Origin: Planctomycetaceae bacterium
GTDB taxonomy: Bacteria; Planctomycetota; Planctomycetia; Planctomycetales; Planctomycetaceae
DNA: 40,274 bases
Direction of reading: 5' to 3'
Assembly: GCA_002722955.1 (NCBI GenBank)
Contig: PBMZ01000094.1
Location: forward strand, 1 to 40,274
In this document: positions 15,872-23,452 of the stretch, in pieces
How the letters are laid out: the number at the start of each line of letters is the position of its first letter
Position numbering within the stretch: the stretch's first letter is position 1
The notes under the pieces: generated by a model
What the model was told of the DNA's origin: nothing
The model's database searches: none
The model's input: the letters and a program-made list of their open reading frames with translations, nothing else
Program-made: the position numbers and the translations under genes

Positions 15872-15928
15872 CGTAGGACGGGCACTCTTGCCCGTCTGTG
15901 TCTGGACGGCAGGAGTGTCCGTCCTACG
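15872..15928. repeat. Palindromic element inside the pseudogene (frame-breaking)
   Basis: CGTAGGACGGGCACTCTTGC... and ...AGGAGTGTCCGTCCTACG form inverted arms of about 24 bases. The decayed frame changes here: frame A stops making sense at the element and frame B resumes directly after it. It belongs with the GTAGGACGG-type elements at 2641 and 9060. Confidence 0.75.
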
Positions 15929-16064
15929 TCTGTTTCCGCCAAAGTGAGATACAGTTGCGTTCGTTCCAGGGCGGCTTCGATCTGCCAGATCAGCATGGAA
16001 TCCCGTTTGGCGATCGTTTCGGCTTCGGACAGGTCGCGTTCGGCGTTGGCGAGCAGTTCCTGAT

Positions 16065-16148
16065 CGTTTAATCGCGTGCCCAACGGGCCGCGCGTTTGGG
16101 GTGCGGTGTCGTCACTCACGCGCGGCCCGCAGGGCACGCGGTTAAACG
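16065..16148. repeat. 31-base-arm palindrome with CGTTTAA ends inside the pseudogene
   Basis: The left arm 16065-16095 (CGTTTAATCGCGTGCCC...) and right arm 16118-16148 (...GGGCACGCGGTTAAACG) are inverted copies with few mismatches and a 22-base loop. It interrupts the TPR-like remnant between its LWREMLS and DQELLANAERD segments without stopping the frame. The CGTTTAAC end is shared with the elements at 19167 and 38428. Confidence 0.8.
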
Positions 16149-16352
16149 AGAGCATCTCACGCCACAGCGGAGCGCGGTGCAGCAGGCCGGGGAGCAGATG
16201 ATCCTGCTGGCCGGCCTGGCGGAGCAGGGTGACGCTTTGGGTGAGGTGATGCTCAGCTTGGGAGTGCGGCGACTCGACCTTGAGTGGAGAAATTGAACGC
16301 TGTAAACTGTCAGTGCTTGCCCTTTTGATTCCCGCCATCGATCAATTCGACA

Positions 16353-19163
16353 ATGTTCCGCGTTGTATTCTCCTTCATTCTCTGCACTTCTTCTGTCTTT
16401 GCGGCGGAGCCTGCTCGGTTTTCCGACCGTGATTTGGATTTCTTTGAAAAGAAGATTCGTCCCGTTCTGATCAAGCACTGCTACAAGTGCCACAGCCAGT
16501 CGTCTTTCGACGCGGGGAAGTTGAAGGGCGGATTCCGTGTCGATTTTCGATCCGCTTTGCTCAAAGGTGGAGACAGCGGGGCGTCGATCGTTCCGGGTAA
16601 GGCCGCGGAGAGCTTGCTCATTGAGGCGTTGAAGTATGAATCTCTTGAGATGCCGCCGTCGGGGAAGCTTCCCGATTCGGTGATTGCGGACTTTGAGAAG
16701 TGGATCAATGCTGGTGCCGCTGATCCTCGAACGGGCGATGTGACCAAGCCTGCTGACGGCATCGATATCGAACAGGGACGCAAGCACTGGGCTTATCAAC
16801 CGCTGGGCGGTTCGCAAGATGCGACGATCGATTCGCTTGTCGAGGAGCTTCTTCAACAAGCTGGTTTGAAGATGAGTGAACCGGCCGACAAAACGACGCT
16901 CGTTCGCCGTTTATATTTTGATCTGATCGGGCTGCCGCCGACCGCTGAACAAATCGATGCTTTCGTGAAAGACGATTCACTCGACGCGGTCGAAAAGCTG
17001 GTTGACGAGTTGCTCGCGAACAAGGCGTATGGAGAACGCTGGGGACGGCATTGGCTGGATGTTGTTCGATACGCCGATTCGATCACGCTTCGCGGCTTCG
17101 TTCTTCCCGAGGCTTGGCGGTATCGCGATTACGTCATCAGCACGTTTAATGAAGACCGGCCGTTTGCTGACTTTATCGTCGAGCAGATTGCCGGTGATTT
17201 AATCCGAGCCGAGTCGCTCGCCGAACGCCGTCGGAATCAGATCGCCACCGGTTTCTTGGCGCTTGGAAACACGAATCTCGAAGACCAAGACAAAGCCAAC
17301 CTGCGGATGGATGTTGTCGACGAACAACTTGACACGATCGGCCGAGCATTTTTGGCTCTGACGATTGGATGTGCTCGCTGTCATGATCATAAGTTCGATC
17401 CGATTCCGACTCGCGATTACTACGCGATGGCGGGAATTCTTCGCAGTACGAAGACGCTGAATCACTCCAACGTCTCGAAGTGGATTGAAATGCCGTTGCC
17501 CGCCGAGCCAGAACTTCAAGGTCGGCTGGATCAGTACAAGTCGGATGTCCAGAAGTTGGAAGCGAAGATCAATGGGCTGAAGGGCAAGTTAAACGCGGAC
17601 GCACCGAAATCGAAGCGGACCTCGATTGCCGTCAGTGAATTTCGAGGAGTCGTCGTCGATAACGAGGCGGCGGAAGTGACCGGGCCTTGGCAAAAATCGA
17701 CTTTCAGCAAACCGTATGTCGCCAAGGGATATCTTCACGACAGCGGGCAGCCCAAGGGGGCTTGTCGTATCGTCTTTCGGCCGGAACTGCGCAAAGAGGG
17801 CGAGTACGAAGTCCGCATGGCGTATTCGGGTTCGCGCGGCCGTTGCTCGAAAGTGCCGGTTGTGGTGAACAGCATCGATGCCGAGAAGACCGTCTTCGTT
17901 GACGAGCAAAAGCGCCCAACGATCGACGGTGTGTGGTATTCGCTGGGACGCTTCCGATTCGACAAAGACAACACGGGCACGGTTTCCATTTCCAACAAAG
18001 GCACCACTGGCATCGTCACAATTGACGCCATTCAATTCCTGCTTGTCGGCGAGGCGAATGAACCACCGAAAGTTGAAAAAATCAAGTCGAAGGATATGTT
18101 GTCGGCAAAAGAGAAGAAGGCACTGACGGCTGACCTGAAAGCCTTGACGAAGGAGCTTGGCGAGTTACGCAAGAAGCGTCCGGCCGAGGCAAAGTTTTTG
18201 ACGATTCAGGAAGAGTCCGAAATCGAAGACACCCAAGTTCACATTCGCGGCAACGTTCACAACTTGGGAGACACCGTGCCGCGCGGCTTTCTGCAAGTGG
18301 CCTCGACGTCCGCGAAGTTCGACTTGCCGAAGCAACAGAGCGGCCGCAGAGAATTCGGTCAGTGGATCGCGAGAGTGGACAATCCGTTGACGGCGCGAGT
18401 CATCGTCAACCGCGTTTGGCATTGGATGTTCGGCAGCGGCCTTGTGCGCACGACGGATAACTTTGGGACAGCCGGCGAAGTGCCATCGCATCCCGAGTTG
18501 CTCGACACGCTGGCTCAGCGATTCATTGCAAAGAACTGGTCAGTGAAGCAACTTGTCCGAGAGATTGCGTTGTCGCGTGCCTATCAACAGTCTTCGGTTT
18601 CCAATGTCCTGGGCGAGAAAACTGATCCAGACAATCGACTGTTATGGCGAATGAATCGGCGTCGGCTGGATGCGGAATGTGTGCTTGATTCGATGCTTTT
18701 GATCAGCGGGCAACTTGACCACACGACGGGCGGTTCGATCATTCGAAAGGGCACGGGGAACGACTACAACTATCAGCACGAGTCGAATCGCCGCGGCGTT
18801 TATTGGCCCGTGTTTCGGAACTCGATTCCCGATATCTTCGACGCATTCGATTTCGCGAACCCAAGCTTCACGACTGGAAAACGAAACGCCAGCAGCGTGG
18901 CCCCGCAGGCGCTGTTCATGATGAATAACCCGTTTGTGTTCAAGCAGGCTTCCGCGACTGTCGATCGATTATTTGAAACGAAGATGAGCGACGAGCAAAG
19001 AATGAGGCACGCCTTTCGAGTTGTCCTCGGTCGATCGCCGCATCGGCCTGAGATTGAAGCCGCGATGAAGTTTGTGCAAAGTGGAAACGGCGACGACCGA
19101 CAACGTTGGACTCAAGTCGTGCAATCACTGATGGCATCGTTGGATTTTCGATTTGTGTATTAG
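16353..19163 (+). CDS. PSCyt1-DUF1549-DUF1553 secreted cytochrome-like protein
   Basis: 936 residues. A signal peptide ends near residue 18 (SFILCTSSVFA-AEP). The PSCyt1 domain has a heme-binding CYKCH at 43-47 and KGGFRVDFRSALLKGGDSG. DUF1549 (about 155-375) includes LVRRLYFDLIGLPPT, RWGRHWLDVVRYADS and a second CXXCH, CARCHDHKFDPIP at 340-344. An inserted beta-sandwich resembles the golvesin C-terminal-like domain (EGEYEVRMAYSGSRG, then TGIVTIDAIQFLLV, about 455-570). DUF1553 (about 660-920) begins RREFGQWIARVDNPLTARV. The family is a planctomycete speciality, exported, and usually paired with a DUF1501 gene, as here. The exact reaction is not established in the family; a role in polymer breakdown with redox or heme chemistry is only inferred. 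The ATG has no strong Shine-Dalgarno site. Confidence 0.93.
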   Translation: MFRVVFSFILCTSSVFAAEPARFSDRDLDFFEKKIRPVLIKHCYKCHSQSSFDAGKLKGGFRVDFRSALLKGGDSGASIVPGKAAESLLIEALKYESLEMPPSGKLPDSVIADFEKWINAGAADPRTGDVTKPADGIDIEQGRKHWAYQPLGGSQDATIDSLVEELLQQAGLKMSEPADKTTLVRRLYFDLIGLPPTAEQIDAFVKDDSLDAVEKLVDELLANKAYGERWGRHWLDVVRYADSITLRGFVLPEAWRYRDYVISTFNEDRPFADFIVEQIAGDLIRAESLAERRRNQIATGFLALGNTNLEDQDKANLRMDVVDEQLDTIGRAFLALTIGCARCHDHKFDPIPTRDYYAMAGILRSTKTLNHSNVSKWIEMPLPAEPELQGRLDQYKSDVQKLEAKINGLKGKLNADAPKSKRTSIAVSEFRGVVVDNEAAEVTGPWQKSTFSKPYVAKGYLHDSGQPKGACRIVFRPELRKEGEYEVRMAYSGSRGRCSKVPVVVNSIDAEKTVFVDEQKRPTIDGVWYSLGRFRFDKDNTGTVSISNKGTTGIVTIDAIQFLLVGEANEPPKVEKIKSKDMLSAKEKKALTADLKALTKELGELRKKRPAEAKFLTIQEESEIEDTQVHIRGNVHNLGDTVPRGFLQVASTSAKFDLPKQQSGRREFGQWIARVDNPLTARVIVNRVWHWMFGSGLVRTTDNFGTAGEVPSHPELLDTLAQRFIAKNWSVKQLVREIALSRAYQQSSVSNVLGEKTDPDNRLLWRMNRRRLDAECVLDSMLLISGQLDHTTGGSIIRKGTGNDYNYQHESNRRGVYWPVFRNSIPDIFDAFDFANPSFTTGKRNASSVAPQALFMMNNPFVFKQASATVDRLFETKMSDEQRMRHAFRVVLGRSPHRPEIEAAMKFVQSGNGDDRQRWTQVVQSLMASLDFRFVY

Positions 19164-19219
19164 AATCGTTTAACGGCAAGCCGCAGGCGACTGCGTCTGG
19201 TCTAAGGCAGCCGACAATC

Positions 19220-19327
19220 AATAAACTACCAACCACCCAGAATTGGCAGAATAATCAGGGCAGAATGATGATTGCCTTCTGCTTCATTCTGCCCTGATCA
19301 TTCTGCCAATTCTTCAGGTAGTTTATT
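19220..19327. repeat. Long near-perfect hairpin (AATTGGCAGAAT type)
   Basis: The arms AATAAACTACC...CAGAATTGGCAGAAT...CAGGGCAGAATGA and TCATTCTGCCCTG...ATTCTGCCAATTCTT...GGTAGTTTATT pair over most of 45 bases. There is a short loop around CCTTCTG. CATTCTGCC-rich palindromes of this type are known intergenic elements in Planctomycetes. Confidence 0.8.
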
Positions 19328-19370
19328 TACTGCGAGATTTCTAATCCCAAATCAATCATTGAATTAGGGG

Positions 19371-19443
19371 CAGGCAGAGGAATGAGGGTAAAGGAATGTT
19401 GGGATTCTAAAATTCAATTCCTTTGCCCTCATTCCTCTACCTG
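19371..19443. repeat. Second hairpin (GAGGAATGAGGG / CCCTCATTCCTC)
   Basis: CAGGCAGAGGAATGAGGG...AAAGGAATG pairs with CAATTCCTTTGCCCTCATTCC...TCTACCTG across about 28 bases with a 15-base loop. It sits directly after the first hairpin, as if elements had piled into one site. Confidence 0.8.
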
Positions 19444-19504
19444 ACCGGTATGTGGCGAGCCACTTTCTTTAGACGGTACGATCAAAAGTAGCTGCGTTAG
19501 ATAG

Positions 19505-19557
19505 GAAAGTAGCTGCGCTACAATACGAAAGCGGCGATAAATCGCCGCACTCCAAAA
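19505..19557. repeat. Second copy of the 405-553 element half
   Basis: ATAGGAAAGTAGCTGCGCTA followed by AAAGCGGCGATAAATCGCCG and CACTCCAAAA is nearly identical to the reverse complement of 404-459. The inner AAAGCGGCGATaAATCGCCGC is itself a hairpin. Also note the tandem AGTAGCTGCG units at 19490-19525. Confidence 0.8.
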
Positions 19558-19643
19558 ATTGAGCTGATGACATTACTCGGTAGCAAATGCGATTGAGCTT
19601 CCGCAGTCGCTTTCGGCTTGCCGTTAAACTTTGGGATACTGAA

Positions 19644-21047
19644 ATGCTTTCACGTCGAGAATCACTGAAAACAGCCGCATGCGGTTTTGGTTCGCTCGCG
19701 CTGTCCGGGATCGCTCATCAAGCGGCCGCGAAAGAAACGCACGGGACTGCACATCACCCGGCGAAAGCGAAACGCGTTATCTTCCTGTTCATGCAGGGCG
19801 GGCCCAGCCAAGTCGACACGTTTGATTACAAGCCAATCCTCGATGAACGACACGGTCAGCAGTTCTCGTTCAACGATGCACGAAAGATTGCCAAAACCGG
19901 ACAACGCGGCACTAACGAGACCGTCAAACAACCGCTTTGGAAGTTTCGTCAATACGGCGAGTGTGGCATGTGGGCTTCCGACTTGTTCGCTCACACGGCA
20001 AGCCACGCTGACAAACTTTGCCGGATTCATTCGATGCACACCGAAGGCGTCGCTCACGGCCCAGCGACCTTGTTCTTGCACTGCGGAGCGACCAATTTTA
20101 TCCGGCCATCAATGGGAGCTTGGATTAGCTACGGATTGGGAACCGAGAACGAGAACTTGCCGGCGTTCGTTTCCATCAACCCGTCGCCCGGCAACGGTGG
20201 CGCTCGAAACTATGGCACTGCGTTCTTGCCACCAGTCCATCAAGGGACAACTCTTGGAAGCGCCGGCCGTCCAGCCAAGGATGCCAAGATTCGCGACCTG
20301 ACAAATTCTACTTTCAATCAAGAGCAGCAGGCTCAACAGTTTTCGTTATTGCGAACATTAAACGACGCTCAGTTAAGCCAGCGGCCCGGTGACGCGGAAC
20401 TCGAATCGGTTGCGAATTCATATGAACTCGCCTGGCGAATGCAGAACAACGCACCCGATGTGCTCGACTTATCGAACGAGACCGAAGCCACGTTGAAGAT
20501 GTACGGCATCGGCGAGAAAAACCCCGACGACTACGGCCAGCAATGCCTGATGGCCCGCCGATTCGCCGAGGCTGGCGTCCGTTACATTCAAGTCACCTAC
20601 GGAGACTCCGGAGCCAACCCAGCCTGGGATCAGCATTCGAATTTGCCAAAACACGAATACCACGCCGCTCGAGTCGACAAACCAATCGCCGGCCTACTTC
20701 AAGACCTCGATCAACGTGGACTTCTGGAAGACACCCTGGTTTGGTGGGGAGCCGAATTCGGCCGCACGCCCTACGCCCAAAACAACGGCACAGGCCGAGA
20801 CCACAATCCCGGCGGCTTCACAACATGGCTGGCCGGCGGCGGAACAAAGCCAGGCTTCGCTTACGGTGCCACCGACGAATGGGGAGCCAAAGCCGTCGAA
20901 AACAAAGTCCACATGCACGACCTGCACGCAACGATCCTGCACCTTCTTGGCATCGATCACGAACAATTGACGTATCGCTATTCAGGCCGCAACTTCCGAC
21001 TGACCGATGTTCACGGTCGAGTGGTCAACGAGATTGTTGGCATTTAA
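19644..21047 (+). CDS. DUF1501 domain secreted protein (sulfatase-like fold)
   Basis: 467 residues from the ATG at 19644. The N-terminus [19 protein letters not shown] is a twin-arginine signal (SRRESLK). This is why I reject the longer start at 19587, whose extra residues come from repeat DNA. The alkaline-phosphatase/sulfatase-like fold is shown by [20 protein letters not shown] (about 43-62), [23 protein letters not shown] and [20 protein letters not shown] segments. The C-terminal metal-site region reads [20 protein letters not shown] and [14 protein letters not shown]. It ends with [23 protein letters not shown]1501 proteins are exported by Tat and occur beside PSCyt1/DUF1553 genes in this phylum; the substrate is unknown. 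The partner is upstream but 480 bases away because of the repeat block. Confidence 0.93.
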   Translation: MLSRRESLKTAACGFGSLALSGIAHQAAAKETHGTAHHPAKAKRVIFLFMQGGPSQVDTFDYKPILDERHGQQFSFNDARKIAKTGQRGTNETVKQPLWKFRQYGECGMWASDLFAHTASHADKLCRIHSMHTEGVAHGPATLFLHCGATNFIRPSMGAWISYGLGTENENLPAFVSINPSPGNGGARNYGTAFLPPVHQGTTLGSAGRPAKDAKIRDLTNSTFNQEQQAQQFSLLRTLNDAQLSQRPGDAELESVANSYELAWRMQNNAPDVLDLSNETEATLKMYGIGEKNPDDYGQQCLMARRFAEAGVRYIQVTYGDSGANPAWDQHSNLPKHEYHAARVDKPIAGLLQDLDQRGLLEDTLVWWGAEFGRTPYAQNNGTGRDHNPGGFTTWLAGGGTKPGFAYGATDEWGAKAVENKVHMHDLHATILHLLGIDHEQLTYRYSGRNFRLTDVHGRVVNEIVGI

Positions 21048-21079
21048 GATTGTCATGAAAGGCCGTGTTGGTTGATCAC

Positions 21080-21297
21080 ATGCATCCATCCGAAGAAAGT
21101 CCGTTCGGAACGTGTGTGGAATGCAACAGCGCGTTCAGTCGAACGAGCGATACCATGAGTGGTCTGTGTCGTGAGTGTGCCACTGGCTGTATGGGAAGCC
21201 TGCCTGTAACCATCAATTCAATGACGGCATCTGCTCATTCTGTGGTTGGGACGGTTCCACATCGGATTACATTGATTTTCTTAGAAACTCGCAGTGA
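21080..21297 (+). pseudogene. Small Cys-rich zinc-ribbon protein broken by a TG duplication
   Basis: From the ATG at 21080 the frame gives MHPSEESPFGTCVECNSAFS and then CREC. At 21174-21180 the DNA reads GAGTGTGCCAC. Removing one TG (GAG TGC CAC) joins the next frame, which reads ECHWLYGKPACNHQFNDGIC, then SFCGWDG and TSDYIDFLRNSQ, and stops at TGA 21295. The restored product is 71 residues with CxxC at 12-15, CxxC at 30-33, a C-N-H triad and CxxC in CSFC. Such spacing fits one or two structural zinc ribbons. I infer a recent 2-base slippage or an assembly error; as read, the original frame runs on through repeat DNA to 21361. No family name is recognised. It follows the DUF1501 gene by 32 bases. 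Confidence 0.55.
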
Positions 21298-21298
21298 A

Positions 21299-21405
21299 GT
21301 AGGCCGGAACAAGCCACGCGTAGTTCCGGCAGAACGCGGTGTCTGTGTTGATCTATCGTGACCCAGGTTGTGCCGGAACGGCGCTGCGCTTGTTCCGGCC
21401 TACTT
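21299..21405. repeat. Inverted repeat with GTAGGCCGGAACAAGC ends
   Basis: GTAGGCCGGAACAAGC at 21299-21314 is the exact inverse of GCTTGTTCCGGCCTAC at 21387-21402, and inner TTCCGGC/GCCGGAA pieces also pair. It fills the gap between the zinc-ribbon gene and the convergent SDR gene, and may end both transcripts. A related half-element lies at 15458-15492. Confidence 0.75.
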
Positions 21406-22157
21406 CATCGTTCACCGCCCGAAACTCGCAGAATCTCTCCCGTGATGAAGTCAGACTTCAACAAGAACAGGACTGCGTTGGCGATGTCGCCGGGAGTACC
21501 GGACATCTTCAGCGGGATTGTTTCGCGGATGCGTTGCTTGTGTGACTCTTCGTCTCCGGCGGGGGCAACGATGGCACCAGGGGCAATGGCGTTGACTCGA
21601 ATGTTGGGGGCTAGGTCGACTGCTAACGTTTCGGTTGCTGATGCCAGTGCCGACTTGGCCAGAGAGTAAGACAAGAAACTAGGCTCGGGACGTAACGCGC
21701 GCCAATCCAAGATGATGATGATGTGGCCGACGTGTGTCTGATTAGTGTCGTCGGGTTCGGCTGCGAAAGACTCGGAAGCAAACCGTTGCGACATCCACAG
21801 TGGTGCCTTGAAGTTGATGGCGAGATGCCGCTCTAAAGTTTCTTCATCCAAATCCGCGAGCCGGTCAGATTCGAAGATGGATGCATTGTTAATCAAAAAA
21901 TCGACGGCACCGAATGCGTTCGATGCCGCCGAGAATACTTTGTCCGCAGAAGTCTTTCCGTCCAGTAAATCGGCTTTGACAGCGATGGCTTGCCCGCCCG
22001 CATCGTTGATCTTGGCAACAGTCTTGGCTGCTGAGTCGGCCGACGTTCCATAGTGGACGACGACCGCGACTCCCTCAGACGCCAAGCTCTCGCAGATCGC
22101 GCGGCCGATGCGAATTGCACCGCCGGTGACGATGGCGACTTTCCCGGAAATGTCCAT
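21405..22157 (-). CDS. Short-chain dehydrogenase/reductase, pteridine-reductase-like
   Basis: 250 residues, classical SDR length. The cofactor motif is TGGAIRIGRAI (TGxxxxIG). After strand 2 comes HYGTSADSA, which suits NADPH. NNAS, then the catalytic YSLAK are present (SFLSYSLAKSALASATETLA). The C-terminal RVNAIAPGAIVAP and ITGEILRVSGGER segments are also typical. The pattern GGAxRIGR with VHY and NFKAP resembles FolM/pteridine reductases, but a general oxidoreductase is possible. It starts 5 bases after the fbaA stop, so the two form an operon, with CCGGA just before the ATG. The substrate is not readable from the sequence. Confidence 0.88.
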   Translation of the reverse strand: MDISGKVAIVTGGAIRIGRAICESLASEGVAVVVHYGTSADSAAKTVAKINDAGGQAIAVKADLLDGKTSADKVFSAASNAFGAVDFLINNASIFESDRLADLDEETLERHLAINFKAPLWMSQRFASESFAAEPDDTNQTHVGHIIIILDWRALRPEPSFLSYSLAKSALASATETLAVDLAPNIRVNAIAPGAIVAPAGDEESHKQRIRETIPLKMSGTPGDIANAVLFLLKSDFITGEILRVSGGER

Positions 22158-22162
22158 TCCGG

Positions 22163-23191
22163 CTACTTCTGGTAAATAGACTTGCCGGTCGACAGCAAAT
22201 CGTCACACGCCTCGCCCAAACGAGTGGCAACGCCATCTTCGGCGGCCTTCAAGTAAGCGCGTGGATCGTAGACTTTCTTGTTGCCAACTTCGCCGTCGAT
22301 CTTCAAGACGCCTTCGTAATTCGACATGATGTGCCCCGCGATCGGTCGAGTGAACGCATATTGCGTATCCGTGTCGATGTTCATTTTGATGACGCCGTAG
22401 TCCAACGTCTCGCGGATCTCTTCGAGCTCGGAACCGGAACCGCCGTGGAAGACCAAGTCGAACTCGGCCTCGGCACCGTACTTGGCCATCACGGCCTCTT
22501 GACCTTGCTTCAAGATTTCAGGACGCAGTTTCACGGTGCCGGGTTTGTAGGAACCGTGGACGTTGCCAAAGGTGGCGGCAAACATGTACGGGCCGATTCC
22601 GCTCAACTGCTCGTAAACGTAAAGCATGTCTTCCGGACTGGTGTAGAGTTTTTCGGCCGGTTGATCGCTGTTGTCGATTCCATCTTCTTCGCCGCCGACG
22701 ACGCCCGCTTCGACCTCGAGGATGATTTCGTTAGCGGCACATTCTTCCAACAGCTCTTTGCTGATGTCCATGTTCTCGACAAGGGGCAACTCGGAAGCGT
22801 CCAGCATGTGAGATTGGAACAGGTTGTTCAAACCCGCTTCGCGGCGTCGGGCTGTTTCGGCGATCAGCGGACGCAAGAAACTGTCGACTTTGTCTGGTTG
22901 GCAGTGGTCGGTGTGAAGTCCGATTAGGATGTCGTATTTCTCAGCCAAGCGATGGCAGGCCTCGGCCAAGACGATCGCGCCATGAACGCTGTCACCGACG
23001 TTCAGGCCAGACGCGAACTTTCCGGCACCGAGCGAGACTTGGATGATGCCGTCCGATTTCTTGTCGGCGAACGCCTTCAAGGCTCCGTTGATGCTGACGA
23101 TCGAGGCGATGTTAATGGCGGGATAAGCGTAGCCACCTTTCTGGGCGGCGGCCAACATTTCAGCGTACTGTTGCGGTGTCGCGATGGGCAT
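22163..23191 (-). CDS. fbaA: Class II fructose-bisphosphate aldolase
   Basis: 342 residues, close to E. coli FbaA (359). It cleaves fructose 1,6-bisphosphate to dihydroxyacetone phosphate and glyceraldehyde 3-phosphate in glycolysis, and the reverse in gluconeogenesis. The catalytic Asp and zinc His lie in LHTDH (D95, H96), further zinc ligands in EVEAGVVGGEEDG and NVHG (H212) and HGGSGS (H249), and the phosphate/sugar-contacting GVIKMNIDTDTQYAF ends the barrel (N271, D273, T274). The class IIA signature is clear. I start at the ATG at 23191, with AGG about 8 bases upstream; the frame is open to 23425 but that part is not conserved. It is followed within 5 bases by the SDR gene. Confidence 0.96.
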   Translation of the reverse strand: MPIATPQQYAEMLAAAQKGGYAYPAINIASIVSINGALKAFADKKSDGIIQVSLGAGKFASGLNVGDSVHGAIVLAEACHRLAEKYDILIGLHTDHCQPDKVDSFLRPLIAETARRREAGLNNLFQSHMLDASELPLVENMDISKELLEECAANEIILEVEAGVVGGEEDGIDNSDQPAEKLYTSPEDMLYVYEQLSGIGPYMFAATFGNVHGSYKPGTVKLRPEILKQGQEAVMAKYGAEAEFDLVFHGGSGSELEEIRETLDYGVIKMNIDTDTQYAFTRPIAGHIMSNYEGVLKIDGEVGNKKVYDPRAYLKAAEDGVATRLGEACDDLLSTGKSIYQK

Positions 23192-23452
23192 TTTCTTACC
23201 TAACAATAATAGTAATGGATGATTCGCTCCCACAGGATTGTGGTGGGATCCCACGTTCGGGCGTACTTTCGAGTACGGGTCGTGGGGTAGGGAGCCGAAT
23301 TTGCATTTCAAGCTGGAAAGCTGATGCGAAGAAGCAAAGGAACGCATCAGTCGCGAGAGCCAGTATGACATACTTGGCCCCGACAATCGACCTTCAAGCT
23401 GACAAATCCGTTCTGAACCTCTCAACTACAAATACAACGATTTAAGGAGAGG

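Larger units (their letters stand above)
15635..16262 (-). pseudogene. Frameshifted 3' remnant of a TPR-type (NTPase/TPR) protein
   Basis: Protein-like sequence runs through three minus-strand frames. Frame A (about 16260-15930) has HHLTQSVTLLRQAGQQDHL, LLHRAPLWREML and ERDLSEAETIAKRDSML, then IWQIEAALERTQLYLTLAE. Frame B (about 15865-15790) has WLEVARQKLDETKRLIQQTE. Frame C (about 15785-15640) has DWPDWEPPEYIGVFKEGEII and CRNADIEFLEAEI. The order matches the C-terminal helical-repeat tail of large NTPase/TPR proteins (AGxQDHLxxGLLxRA, ERDLxEAE, RLYL, AxxxLxxAKRLI). The N-terminal part is absent: 16263-16352 is the leader of the next gene. Two palindromes (15872-15928 and 16065-16148) lie inside it and a third borders it. 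I infer a dead gene fragment; family assignment is from memory of sequence pattern only. Confidence 0.65.
19167..19629. repeat. Composite nested palindrome block flanked by inverted 28-base ends
   Basis: The block starts 3 bases after the PSCyt1 stop codon and ends 14 bases before the DUF1501 start. Its ends, 19168-19195 (GTTTAACGGCAAGCCGC...) and 19602-19629 (inverted), match at 26 of 28 positions. Between them are two long hairpins (19220-19327 and 19371-19443) and a copy of the repeat first seen at 405-553. No transposase or other gene is present in the block. The leftmost unit also carries the CGTTTAAC end found at 16065 and 38428. Confidence 0.75.

Noticed and set aside
15685..16338. 217-codon minus-strand frame as an intact gene
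   Set aside because: Protein-like sequence jumps into two other frames after the repeat at 15872, and repeat DNA makes up part of the frame. I treat it as a pseudogene.
19587..19643. Upstream ATG start for the DUF1501 gene
   Set aside because: The 19 extra residues are encoded partly by the inverted end of the repeat block and would bury the Tat signal.
21065..21361. 98-codon frame as an intact small protein
   Set aside because: Only its first third has Cys-pair character; the rest is out of frame with the real motif and runs into repeat DNA.
23218..23300. Imperfect hairpin ahead of fbaA (CCCACG..GTAC..GTAC..CGTGGG), considered as a tRNA or riboswitch
   Set aside because: It has no anticodon-arm or T-loop pattern and no known riboswitch motif; it could be a weak terminator of the 988-residue gene but lacks a T-run.
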